Below are positions 7,439 to 14,862 of a stretch of 21,717 nucleotides of DNA, piece after piece. Positions within the stretch are counted from its first letter, which is position 1, and every line of letters begins with the position of its first letter. Made by a program: the position numbers and the translations under genes. Below the pieces are notes generated by a model, which saw only the letters and a list, made by a program, of their open reading frames with translations, was not told the DNA's origin and did not search any database. Source of the stretch: CAYIYO01 sp964367715 (GTDB lineage Bacteria; Chlamydiota; Chlamydiia; Chlamydiales; Criblamydiaceae); contig CAYIYO010000032.1 in the NCBI GenBank assembly GCA_964367715.1, forward strand, positions 1 to 21,717. Reading direction: 5' to 3'.

Positions 7439-8227
7439 ATGACTAAAAAACCATTAATCGAAATAAAAAATTTACATGCTTCTGTAGAAGGCACTCCGAT
7501 CTTAAACGGGATCAACTTGACGATCAATGGAGGAGAAATCCATGCGATTATGGGTCCTAACGGAGCAGGGAAGTCGACGCTGGCTAAAATTTTAGCGGGG
7601 CATCCTGCCTATGAGATTACCGAGGGAGAAATCTGGTTTAAAGGACAGAATTTATTGGAGATGGAGCCAGAAGAGCGCGCAACGGCGGGATTATTCATGA
7701 GCTTTCAGTATCCAGTAGAAATTGCTGGCGTGACCAATATGCGATTTCTTGAGACGGCATACAATGCGAAAAGAAAAGCAGAAGGACTCCCAGAGATGGC
7801 TTCTGCTGAATTCGAAACCTACCTCGACGAAAAGATGAAGATGATGGATGTGCGTCCTGAGTTTAAATTGCGCAGTCTCAACGAAGGATTTTCTGGCGGC
7901 GAAAAGAAGCGCAATGAAATTTTACAGATGGCTGTCTTGGCCCCGCAGCTTGCAGTTCTTGACGAGACGGACTCTGGACTTGACATTGATGCGATGCGCA
8001 TTGTGGCGTGTGGAGTCAAAAAGCTTCTCGGAGCAGATGTCGGTCTTATTTTGATTACGCACTACCAACGTCTACTGAACTACATTCAGCCACAAGTGGT
8101 GCACGTGATGTTGGACGGACAAATTGTGGAAACAGGTGGTCCAGAGCTGGCCTTGGTTCTCGAAGAGCGCGGATATGACTGGTTGGAAAGTACAGACGAT
8201 TCCCTAGAAGAGGGGGTTGCAGAATGA
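7439..8227 (+). CDS. sufC: Suf complex ATPase SufC
   Basis: 262-residue ABC-type ATPase that binds SufB and SufD and drives the conformational change needed for cluster assembly. It is soluble, not a transporter. Motifs: Walker A GPNGAGKST 39-47, Q-loop SFQYP 88-92, signature SGGEKKR 152-158 (the SufC variant of LSGGQ), Walker B LAVLDETDSGLD 171-182, H-loop H208. The C-terminus (GYDWLE) is typical. It begins three bases after the sufB stop codon without a strong Shine-Dalgarno sequence, so reinitiation or coupling is likely. It overlaps sufD by 4 nt. Confidence 0.97.
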   Translation: MTKKPLIEIKNLHASVEGTPILNGINLTINGGEIHAIMGPNGAGKSTLAKILAGHPAYEITEGEIWFKGQNLLEMEPEERATAGLFMSFQYPVEIAGVTNMRFLETAYNAKRKAEGLPEMASAEFETYLDEKMKMMDVRPEFKLRSLNEGFSGGEKKRNEILQMAVLAPQLAVLDETDSGLDIDAMRIVACGVKKLLGADVGLILITHYQRLLNYIQPQVVHVMLDGQIVETGGPELALVLEERGYDWLESTDDSLEEGVAE

Positions 8228-9534
8228 TGGCCCAACAGCAGTCGGAGCATGAAGTGTTTCAGCAAATGCTCGACGGTTTATATCGCAATGCAAAAGAGAG
8301 CGATCCGTTGCAGAAAGTGAAGGATAAGGCGTGGGAACGTTTTCTCGTTCTTGGCTTGCCGACGCGTGCGAATGAAGTGTACAAGTACATTAAAGTAAAA
8401 ACGTTGTTGTCGAATACTTTTGTTGCGGCGACATCAACACTGCCTTCTGCTGATGTGGTTCAGTCCCATCTGTTACCAGGCTGTGAAGGGGCATGTCTTG
8501 TTTTTGTGAATGGAGAGTTTTCTCCGACGCTTTCAACGACGACTGCTTTGCCTTCGAATGTTGTGGTAATGCCGTTGAGCCGTGCAATGCGTACCTATGG
8601 TACCTTTCTGAATAACCAATGGACAAAGACTATTAGCGAAGAGAAAGATGCGTTTGTTTCTCTCAACTATGCTCTCGCGGGCGATGGACTCTTCCTTTAC
8701 GTTCCGCCGAAGACAGTGATCGATACTCCGATACAAATTCTACATTTGATCGATGCGAAAGAAGAAAAAATGCTGCTCCTGCCGCGCATCCAACTCTTTG
8801 TTGGCGCACAGTCGCAGATGGACCTCTATCAGACACACATTCCTCTTTCTGGTTCCGGTTATTTTGTTAACCAAACGGCGGACTTTGCTGTCGAAGATAA
8901 TTCTCATGTCCGTTACACGCAAGTGGCGATGGACCTTCCAAAGGATGCATGGCTATTTGATGCTGTGCGTGGAAGCTGCAAAGGAAATAGTACGATTAAA
9001 ACGATCAGTGTCACTGATGGCGCGTTAACAGTGCGTAATGACTACCAATTGGCGTTGTTAGGTGAGAATTCTGAAGTTGAACTCGATGGCGTCTGGATGT
9101 TGTCAGAAGCACGTGAAGCCCATGCGCATGTGTTGGTAGATCACCAAGCGCCGCATTGCCGCTCACGCCAGCTATTTAAAGGTGTTTTACGCGATAGCAG
9201 CCGTTCTAGCTTCGAAGGTAAAATCCTTGTCCGACAAGCTGCACAGAAGACGGATGCATTTCAATTGAACAACAATTTATTGATGAGTCCAACCGCTCAT
9301 GCGGATAGCAAGCCGAATCTAGAAATCTTTGCTGACGATGTAAAAGCCTCCCACGGAGCGACCTTTGGACGCCTTGATGACGAACAGCTGTTTTACATGA
9401 AGTCGAGAGGATTTTCTGATGTTGCGGCGAAGAACATTTTGATTTATGGTTTCTGTAAAGAAGTGATTGAAAGAATTGCCCTTCCTGCTCTACGCGAGCG
9501 GTTGGAAAAACGTGCAGAAAAATATCTCTCTTAG
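8224..9534 (+). CDS. sufD: Fe-S cluster assembly protein SufD
   Basis: 436-residue SufD, partner of SufB in the SufBC2D scaffold. The diagnostic C-terminal block is present: KPNLEIFADDVKASHGATFG (363-382), with the conserved His at 377, then DDEQLFYMKSRG and the GFCKEVIERI helix. The N-terminal third is divergent, as usual. The start at 8224 (ATGATG) overlaps the sufC stop in an ATGA arrangement and has AGGGGG at 8211-8216, seven bases upstream. The second ATG at 8227 is an alternative one codon in. The stop overlaps the ribosome site of sufS. Confidence 0.96.
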   Translation: MMAQQQSEHEVFQQMLDGLYRNAKESDPLQKVKDKAWERFLVLGLPTRANEVYKYIKVKTLLSNTFVAATSTLPSADVVQSHLLPGCEGACLVFVNGEFSPTLSTTTALPSNVVVMPLSRAMRTYGTFLNNQWTKTISEEKDAFVSLNYALAGDGLFLYVPPKTVIDTPIQILHLIDAKEEKMLLLPRIQLFVGAQSQMDLYQTHIPLSGSGYFVNQTADFAVEDNSHVRYTQVAMDLPKDAWLFDAVRGSCKGNSTIKTISVTDGALTVRNDYQLALLGENSEVELDGVWMLSEAREAHAHVLVDHQAPHCRSRQLFKGVLRDSSRSSFEGKILVRQAAQKTDAFQLNNNLLMSPTAHADSKPNLEIFADDVKASHGATFGRLDDEQLFYMKSRGFSDVAAKNILIYGFCKEVIERIALPALRERLEKRAEKYLS

Positions 9535-9540
9535 GAAGTT

Positions 9541-10761
9541 ATGGTCGAGCGGTTAAAAGAAATTCGTGATGATTTTCCCATGCTAAAGAAGACGATGCAT
9601 GGGAAACCGTTAGTTTATTTTGACACTGCAGCCACTGCACAGAAGCCGATCCAGGTCATCGATGCGATGTATGACTTCTATCACGACCACTACGGCACTG
9701 TCCATCGGGCAGTGTACGAACTTTCTGTCCACTCGACCCTCGCTTTTCAGCAAGCACGCGAAAAAGTACGCGCCTTCCTCAATGCTGCGCACCATGAAGA
9801 AATTATTTTTACGCGTGGCACGACAGAGTCGATTAATATGATCGCCTACTCCTTTGGCAAGGCATTTATTCAGCCGGGCGATGAAATCATCATTTCAGAG
9901 ATCGAACACCACTCCAATATCGTTCCCTGGCAGATGCTGTGCGAAGACCGTGGCGCTGTCCTGAAAACTATTCCTGTGAATGATCAAGGCGAACTTTTGC
10001 TGGATGCTTACAAAGCGCTGCTTTCTAATAAAACAAAAATTGTTGCCATTGCGCACGTGTCCAATGTGTTAGGAACCATTCATCCGATTAAAGAAATTAT
10101 TTCTCTTGCTCACTCATGCGGGGCGAAGGTCCTGATTGATGGCGCACAAGCCGCTCCTTACATGCCTGTGGATCTACAAGAGCTCGATGCGGATTTCTAC
10201 GTCTTCTCCGGACACAAAGTGTATGGTCCGACGGGAATTGGCATTTTGTATGGAAAGCGCGCGTTACTAGATGCCATGCCTCCTTCCCAAGGCGGCGGCG
10301 ATATGATTGAAACGGTAACGCTAGAGAAAAGCACCTACAACGTATTGCCGATGAAGTTTGAGGCGGGAACACCCATGATTGCAGAAGTGATTGGTCTTGG
10401 TGCTGCGATTGATTATTTGAATCGCATCGGATTACACAATATCCAAAAATGGGAACAGACGCTTTTAGCGCATGCGACAAAAGAATTGTTGAAAATAGAT
10501 GGTCTTCGCATCATCGGAACCGCCAAAGAAAAGGGGGGGATCATCAGCTTCGTCGTCCAAGGGGTGCATTCTCTTGATATCGGAACGATGATGGACCTGC
10601 GGGGAATTGCAATACGAACTGGGCATCATTGTGCACAGCCTGCCATGTGCCGCTTTGGTGTAGAAGGTACCGCACGCCTTTCTTTTGGCCTTTACAATAC
10701 GATTGAGGAAGTCGATTACTTTATCCTTTCCCTAAAAGAAATTATTGCCCTACTAAAATAA
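9541..10761 (+). CDS. sufS: Cysteine desulfurase SufS (group II)
   Basis: 406-residue PLP enzyme that removes sulfur from L-cysteine to give alanine and an enzyme persulfide, the sulfur source for SufBCD. It is a fold-type I aminotransferase-class V protein. PLP-binding lysine K226 lies in SGHKVYGPTG (223-232), the upstream TRGTTESIN block is at 91-99, EHHSN at 122-126, and the catalytic cysteine C364 is in RTGHHCAQPAM. The RxGHHCA form and short loop mark the SufS/CsdA group. AGGA (9533-9536) overlaps the sufD stop and precedes the ATG. No sufE or sufU gene lies in the window, so the sulfur acceptor must be encoded elsewhere or be SufB itself. Confidence 0.96.
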   Translation: MVERLKEIRDDFPMLKKTMHGKPLVYFDTAATAQKPIQVIDAMYDFYHDHYGTVHRAVYELSVHSTLAFQQAREKVRAFLNAAHHEEIIFTRGTTESINMIAYSFGKAFIQPGDEIIISEIEHHSNIVPWQMLCEDRGAVLKTIPVNDQGELLLDAYKALLSNKTKIVAIAHVSNVLGTIHPIKEIISLAHSCGAKVLIDGAQAAPYMPVDLQELDADFYVFSGHKVYGPTGIGILYGKRALLDAMPPSQGGGDMIETVTLEKSTYNVLPMKFEAGTPMIAEVIGLGAAIDYLNRIGLHNIQKWEQTLLAHATKELLKIDGLRIIGTAKEKGGIISFVVQGVHSLDIGTMMDLRGIAIRTGHHCAQPAMCRFGVEGTARLSFGLYNTIEEVDYFILSLKEIIALLK

Positions 10762-10764
10762 GCC

Positions 10765-11697
10765 ATGCACCTTTCTCTTGAACAAACTGCCCTCTTATTA
10801 ACACAAGGAAATGTCGTTGCTGTCCCCACAGAAACGGTATATGGACTCGCGGCATGTGTGGATCAACCCACCGCCATCCAACAAATATTTTTACTTAAAA
10901 ATCGCCCTGCAGACAATCCACTGATCATTCACGTCGCACATAAAGAACAGATTGCCGCTTTTGTTGAAGGGGTTCCTCCGGATTTTGAGCGCCTTGCCGC
11001 TGCTTTTTGGCCCGGACCCCTAACGTTAGTGATCCCTGTTGTAGAGGAGAACGTTCCTACACTTGTGCGCGCTGGACTCTCTACCGCCGCTTTTCGTGTG
11101 CCAATGCATCCGGTGACACGGCAGTTGTTAGAGATAACCGGACCGTTGGTGATGCCCTCTGCAAATCTGTCGGGACGACCTTCTGCAACCTCTGCAGAGC
11201 ATGTGGAAGTCGATTTTGGAAAGGATTTTCCTGTGCTGAATGGAGGTCCTTGTGAAAAAGGGGTTGAGTCAACGATCTTGATTTTTCAAGAGGGGTCTTG
11301 GAAGTTAGGGCGTCTCGGGGCTATTGCCGCAGAAGATTTTTTTGCTGTGCTGGGTTATGTGCCGTTAGAAGCAAAAAAAGGAAAAGCGCCTCTTTGTCCA
11401 GGGCAACGTTATCGGCATTACGCTCCGCGTGGACAGCTGTATTTTGGCCCTATGGAAAAAGTCGGGACGGTGCTTGGTTATTCTGATCGTGCGTATGCCA
11501 ATGACCTTCATGTGATTGTGTTGGGAGCTGCGAAGGATCCACAAAGTGTCGCAGAAGGCTTGTACGCGGCCTTACGCCGTTTGGATGAAGAAGGGATTGC
11601 CGCCGCGTGGGTTGATGTCGATGTTCCAAAAGAAGGATTGTGGTTAACGATTTTGGATCGCCTCTACAAGGCGTGTGGAAATGTGTCGTTGTCGTAG
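10765..11697 (+). CDS. Sua5-type L-threonylcarbamoyl-AMP synthase
   Basis: 310 residues. The enzyme makes threonylcarbamoyl-AMP from Thr, bicarbonate and ATP for the universal t6A37 modification of ANN-decoding tRNAs. The YrdC/TsaC domain spans about 1-195: PTETVYGL 21-28, KNRP 45-48, FWPGPLT 81-87, SANLSG 132-137, GVESTI 166-171. A linker PGQRYRHYAP (212-221) leads to the C-terminal Sua5 domain (about 222-310), so this is the longer Sua5 form rather than short TsaC. It starts three bases after sufS and is probably co-transcribed with the suf genes. The link to Fe-S assembly is positional only. Confidence 0.94.
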   Translation: MHLSLEQTALLLTQGNVVAVPTETVYGLAACVDQPTAIQQIFLLKNRPADNPLIIHVAHKEQIAAFVEGVPPDFERLAAAFWPGPLTLVIPVVEENVPTLVRAGLSTAAFRVPMHPVTRQLLEITGPLVMPSANLSGRPSATSAEHVEVDFGKDFPVLNGGPCEKGVESTILIFQEGSWKLGRLGAIAAEDFFAVLGYVPLEAKKGKAPLCPGQRYRHYAPRGQLYFGPMEKVGTVLGYSDRAYANDLHVIVLGAAKDPQSVAEGLYAALRRLDEEGIAAAWVDVDVPKEGLWLTILDRLYKACGNVSLS

Positions 11698-11710
11698 AGT
11701 TTTTGGCTTT

Positions 11711-11797
11711 TATACCGTTCGTGGTTCAACATTTGATTTTTGGGCCGCGGGGCTTTGACGCAGCCGAAAAACCAAATGTTGAATCACGAGCGGTATA
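11711..11797. mobile_element. Diverged MITE subfamily member (palindrome, 83 bp plus TA duplication)
   Basis: Left arm TATACCGTTCGTGGTTCAAC and the reverse complement of the right arm, TATACCGCTCGTGATTCAAC, are near identical and extend further inward (ATTTG.TTTTT). TA flanks lie at 11711-11712 and 11796-11797. Read from the right end it shares with the 160-bp element the TATAC terminus, GTGA.TTCAA, TTGG.TTTTT and the internal GTCAAAGCCCCG block, so it is a related but diverged subfamily. It sits 13 bases after the sua5 stop, between convergent genes, where its RNA hairpin could stop transcription from both sides. Confidence 0.75.
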
Positions 11798-11820
11798 TAC
11801 ACAAGTGAATTCAAAAAGGC
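11796..11820. mobile_element. Half MITE (left arm only) abutting the diverged copy
   Basis: TATACACAAGTGAATTCAAA followed by AAGGC matches the arm of the typical element. No matching right arm follows. The TA at 11796-11797 is shared with the end of the neighbouring palindrome, so one element probably inserted at, or recombined with, the end of the other. Confidence 0.75.
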
Positions 11821-11839
11821 AATAACGACCCCAACGACA

Positions 11840-12136
11840 TTAGCGACGGCGTGCATCGTCGATGCGTTTTTGTTCCCACCGGGCATCATCGATGCGGCGA
11901 GTTTCAAGTTGACGTTCGAGTGCACGGTTTTCGATTCTTTTGTCTTGTAGACGCTTGTCTTCGCGCTTAGTTGCCTGGCGTTTGTCCTCTTGACGGCCAT
12001 CTTCGCGATGGGTTTCGTCGCGTTTATCTTGTTGGCGTGCATTTTCAATTTCTTTTTCTGCCTCTGCGTCGAAAGCAGAGAGGGCTCCTAGTGATACCGT
12101 CAACAATGATAAAAGAGAGAATAGTTTTTTTTGCAT
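11840..12136 (-). CDS. Small secreted protein with a highly charged helical repeat region
   Basis: 98 residues, family not recognised. A Sec signal peptide spans about 1-21 (MQKK, hydrophobic core, ALSA). The rest is extremely charged: in residues 28-98 I count 20 Asp/Glu and 24 Lys/Arg out of 71, with no Cys and almost no hydrophobics. DKR recurs at 37, 51, 60 and 65, and RIDDAR repeats at 81-86 and 91-96. Alternating acidic and basic residues of this kind can form a single stable alpha-helix. The start is supported by AAGGA about 8 bases upstream on the minus strand. It begins 11 bases after the sctT stop on the same strand, so it is probably the last gene of the type III secretion operon. 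The function is unknown; a periplasmic spacer or accessory is a guess. Confidence 0.75.
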   Translation of the reverse strand: MQKKLFSLLSLLTVSLGALSAFDAEAEKEIENARQQDKRDETHREDGRQEDKRQATKREDKRLQDKRIENRALERQLETRRIDDARWEQKRIDDARRR

Positions 12137-12147
12137 CGTGATTTTCC

Positions 12148-12999
12148 TTATATTGAAGGGGCTTGACCAAAGTTGAATAAAGCAACCAACTCGTTAAGTT
12201 TTGCGATCCAATAGTTGGAGTCGACGATCATTTGTTTGATGAGAAATTTCCATCCTAAAGCTAAAATTGTTAGACCTAATAATGATTTCAAAGGCATTCC
12301 AAGAAAGGTGATTTGCACTTGTGGGGCGAGACGGTTGGCGATTCCAAGAAAGGAGTCTGTCATTAACATTGCTAAAATACAAGGCATCGCCAGTTGTGTT
12401 GTCATCAGTACGACTTGGTTAAGCATGCTGAGCATAATTGCCATAGAAGGGGTGTCTTTTGAGAAAAAGAGAGGACTGATGAATTTGTCGGGAGGAAGAA
12501 TTTCATAGGAGCGTGATAGGGCATCGAGGACATCCCAGGGCCCACCTACAAGAAAAAAGGCAAAGATAAGGATCATGTTCATCATCGTACCGATCGGAGA
12601 AGACTGATTCTGAATGGTCGGATCGTTTACCATCAAGCTGGCTCCGCCGCGCTGGTGGTCGATGATAATTCCCGCACCTGACGCGATGTTAAAAGGAAGG
12701 CTGATGATTGTTCCCATGATGACGCCGACGAACATTTCTTTGATCATATAGGTGACAATGACGAAATCAAAGGTGAGTGGTGTCACTGTTACATTGGCGA
12801 GCTGCGGTAAAAAGATGGCGAAGAGGCAGATGGCAAATGCCATTTTTACGGGATGGGGAAGAACCCGGCCGCCAAAAAAAGGAGAAAGGGCGATGATAGG
12901 AAGAACTCGTGCCAAGAAGAGTAAAAACAAGGACATGGCGATGTTGGGATCTCCCTTGAGGGAGCTATTCAGAAAAAGTAAAACATAACTATCGCCCAT
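12148..12999 (-). CDS. sctT: Type III secretion export-gate protein SctT
   Basis: 283-residue polytopic membrane protein of the SctT/YscT/SpaR/FliR family, part of the export gate (SctRST) at the centre of the injectisome basal body. Family features include an early LARVLPIIALSPFFGGRVLP segment (29-48), several hydrophobic helices across the protein, GGPW near the middle and a C-terminal QITFLGMPLKSLLGL segment. Only one start is usable, because an in-frame stop lies four codons upstream. An AAGGA lies rather far away (about 13 bases). It follows sctS by 24 bases, and its position equals CT564 in C. trachomatis. Confidence 0.95.
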   Translation of the reverse strand: MGDSYVLLFLNSSLKGDPNIAMSLFLLFLARVLPIIALSPFFGGRVLPHPVKMAFAICLFAIFLPQLANVTVTPLTFDFVIVTYMIKEMFVGVIMGTIISLPFNIASGAGIIIDHQRGGASLMVNDPTIQNQSSPIGTMMNMILIFAFFLVGGPWDVLDALSRSYEILPPDKFISPLFFSKDTPSMAIMLSMLNQVVLMTTQLAMPCILAMLMTDSFLGIANRLAPQVQITFLGMPLKSLLGLTILALGWKFLIKQMIVDSNYWIAKLNELVALFNFGQAPSI

Positions 13000-13023
13000 C
13001 TGCCACTGTCATTCCTTTATTGC

Positions 13024-13302
13024 CTACTGCGAATTGAGACTCCATTGGGCAAAGTGTGTAAAAATATTCATTGAAAATGACATGATTTGTGAACCTAACC
13101 AGGCTCCCATGAACATCAACGTTAATGTCACAGCAACAAGTTTAATGGTAAACGATAGCGTTTGTTCTTGGATCTGTGTCGCTGCCTGAAAGATCGCGAC
13201 AAGGATACCAAAAAACATACTGATTAAGATGGGGGGAGCGGAAAGAATGAGGATGAGGATCAGTCCTTGATACGCTAGCTGTACTGCCTGTGTTTGAAAC
13301 AT
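13024..13302 (-). CDS. sctS: Type III secretion export-gate protein SctS
   Basis: 92-residue SctS/YscS/FliQ-family protein with two hydrophobic helical hairpin segments (about 12-36 and 50-72) and the typical middle FQAATQIQEQTLSF. It assembles with SctR and SctT into the helical export gate. GAGG lies six bases before the ATG. It starts 8 bases after the sctR stop. Size and order (sctR-sctS-sctT) are standard. Confidence 0.96.
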   Translation of the reverse strand: MFQTQAVQLAYQGLILILILSAPPILISMFFGILVAIFQAATQIQEQTLSFTIKLVAVTLTLMFMGAWLGSQIMSFSMNIFTHFAQWSLNSQ

Positions 13303-13310
13303 TTGTTACC

Positions 13311-14186
13311 TCATCTAAAAGTATTTACTAACCCTTCCACAAGCAGGGTCCAGCCATCCAACATCACAAGAAGGAAAAGCTTTAAGGGCATCGAGATGGT
13401 CACAGGAGATAGCATCATCATCCCCATCGCAAGCAGGATGTTTGACGTGACAAGGTCGATGACAAAAAATGGGATATAAATTAAAACACCGATTTCAAAC
13501 GCATCTTTAAGTTGGCTGGTGATGAAAGAGGGAACCAGTACCATGAATTCGTCTGGTTTAAGCGTCTCGCGGTGCTGTTCCGGGAGGTAGCGGTATGCCA
13601 TCCGGTAAAACAGGGTTTGATGTTTGATCGAAGAGTTTCGTTTCAGGAATTCACGCATCGGTTCTTTTGCTTCGTTGGCGATAGCGATGACGTAGGCAGA
13701 GGATCCAGGAGAGATGAGAGATTCGGGAGTTTCATATTTTTTTATTGCACCTTGGCTGATGTCATACATCTGGATGATCGTCGGATACATGATGAAGAGA
13801 CTGAGCATGAAGGCAATCCCGTTGATGACCTGGTTGGGGGGAGCCTGCTGCACTCCGAGAGCGTTTCGAAGAAGAGATAATACGATGACCATCTTCATAA
13901 AGGAGGTCAAAATCATGATGATGAAAGGGAGAAGGGCAAAAAGAGTAAGTGCGACCGCTTGGGTGATCAGCGAGGGGCGGTTGAAATTGTCGTAAGGAGC
14001 GTAGATGTCGCCTTCAATTTTCTTTTGTAGAGCTTCTTGCTGGGCTTTTACCGCTTCTCTTTCCGCTTTTTTCTGTTGGATGGTTTTTCCTGGAAGTTCT
14101 GCGGCGGACAGTTGTGCGGGTGCAAACCAAGAGAGTGCCAGAAGTACAGTCAGAGTGAGGAACCAGCGTGGAAGTGCATACGTCAT
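13311..14186 (-). CDS. sctR: Type III secretion export-gate protein SctR with N-terminal extension
   Basis: 291 residues of the SctR/YscR/FliP family, the five-copy core of the export gate. The conserved block SFMKMVIVLSLLRNALGVQQ starts at 95 and leads into APPNQVINGIAFMLSLF; the C-terminal membrane region DLVTSNILLAMGMMMLSP is also conserved. Typical SctR is about 215-220 residues. Here an extra N-terminus carries a signal-like sequence (about 1-29, ending LSAAE) and a charged, probably helical stretch (about 33-60) before the first core helix. FliP also has a signal peptide, and chlamydial SctR is recalled as long, so this looks like a lineage trait. One base separates the sctL stop from this ATG. 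Confidence 0.95.
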   Translation of the reverse strand: MTYALPRWFLTLTVLLALSWFAPAQLSAAELPGKTIQQKKAEREAVKAQQEALQKKIEGDIYAPYDNFNRPSLITQAVALTLFALLPFIIMILTSFMKMVIVLSLLRNALGVQQAPPNQVINGIAFMLSLFIMYPTIIQMYDISQGAIKKYETPESLISPGSSAYVIAIANEAKEPMREFLKRNSSIKHQTLFYRMAYRYLPEQHRETLKPDEFMVLVPSFITSQLKDAFEIGVLIYIPFFVIDLVTSNILLAMGMMMLSPVTISMPLKLFLLVMLDGWTLLVEGLVNTFR

Positions 14187-14187
14187 A

Positions 14188-14862
14188 TTATCCCTTTGTC
14201 ATCTCTAGATTGTTTTTCTCTTGTTTAATGGAAAGCTCTTTGAATAGCGACTCAAAAGCGCGTTCTAATACTGCCCATTGATTATCGAGCTGAGCATTGA
14301 TGATGCCGCCTTCCGTTTCGATGATGCATCCGCCTGATTTGACATCCTCGCGTTCGCGGATTGATAGGGCTTCGATATTTTCAAATAAAATTTTTAATTT
14401 ATTTCGGTTCTTTTCGAGAATGTCGAGGTCAATTTTGTTGACGTAGATTGTAATTCTTTTGTGTTGAAGAACAGATTTTAATGAGTTGGATACTGTATCG
14501 AGCACGAGTTCGTTATTGATCTCAAATGCCTTTCCTACAATTTTTTGGGCTGCCTTTAGAGCAATAGGAGCTAACATTTTGTTGTATTCTTTGCGGAGAT
14601 TGTTGATTTCATTTTGCATTTTAACAATGTGTTCGGCCCACGCTTGGAATCCTGCTTCGTAGCCATCTTTATAGGCATGTTCTTTGATGTTTTCGCATTC
14701 GACGGCGATCCTTTCTTTATAGTGTAGGGCATCTTTTTTGACTGCTTCTAGTATTTCTTGTCCCGATGCAAGTTGAGAAAAATCTTCGGCAGGAAGAATT
14801 TTTTGTTGGGGAGCCACATGGATGCTGTCGCCGCGGATAAGAGTAAAAAATTTAGTGCTCAC
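14188..14862 (-). CDS. sctL: Type III secretion stator protein SctL
   Basis: 224-residue SctL/YscL/FliH-type protein, the cytoplasmic regulator and stalk that links the ATPase SctN to the sorting platform. The N-terminal half is helical and charged (about 35-95, coiled-coil-like, with a GYEAGFQAW segment). The C-terminal half has the family pattern IALKAAQKIVGKA (99-111) and SGGCIIETEGGIINAQLDNQ (176-195). The start is GTG at 14862, overlapping the stop of the upstream gene (GTGA), which implies translational coupling. It corresponds to CT561 in gene order. Confidence 0.93.
   Translation of the reverse strand: MSTKFFTLIRGDSIHVAPQQKILPAEDFSQLASGQEILEAVKKDALHYKERIAVECENIKEHAYKDGYEAGFQAWAEHIVKMQNEINNLRKEYNKMLAPIALKAAQKIVGKAFEINNELVLDTVSNSLKSVLQHKRITIYVNKIDLDILEKNRNKLKILFENIEALSIREREDVKSGGCIIETEGGIINAQLDNQWAVLERAFESLFKELSIKQEKNNLEMTKG

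Noticed and set aside
11710..12048. Minus-strand open frame overlapping the charged-helix gene
   Set aside because: It is an alternative frame of the charged repeat region and continues into the MITE. It lacks a signal peptide or ribosome site, unlike the frame 11840-12136.
13512..13880. Long plus-strand frames opposite the sct genes (also 12215-12508, 13714-13995 and others)
   Set aside because: They lie wholly antisense to well-recognised sctT/sctR genes and have no ribosome site or recognisable protein features.
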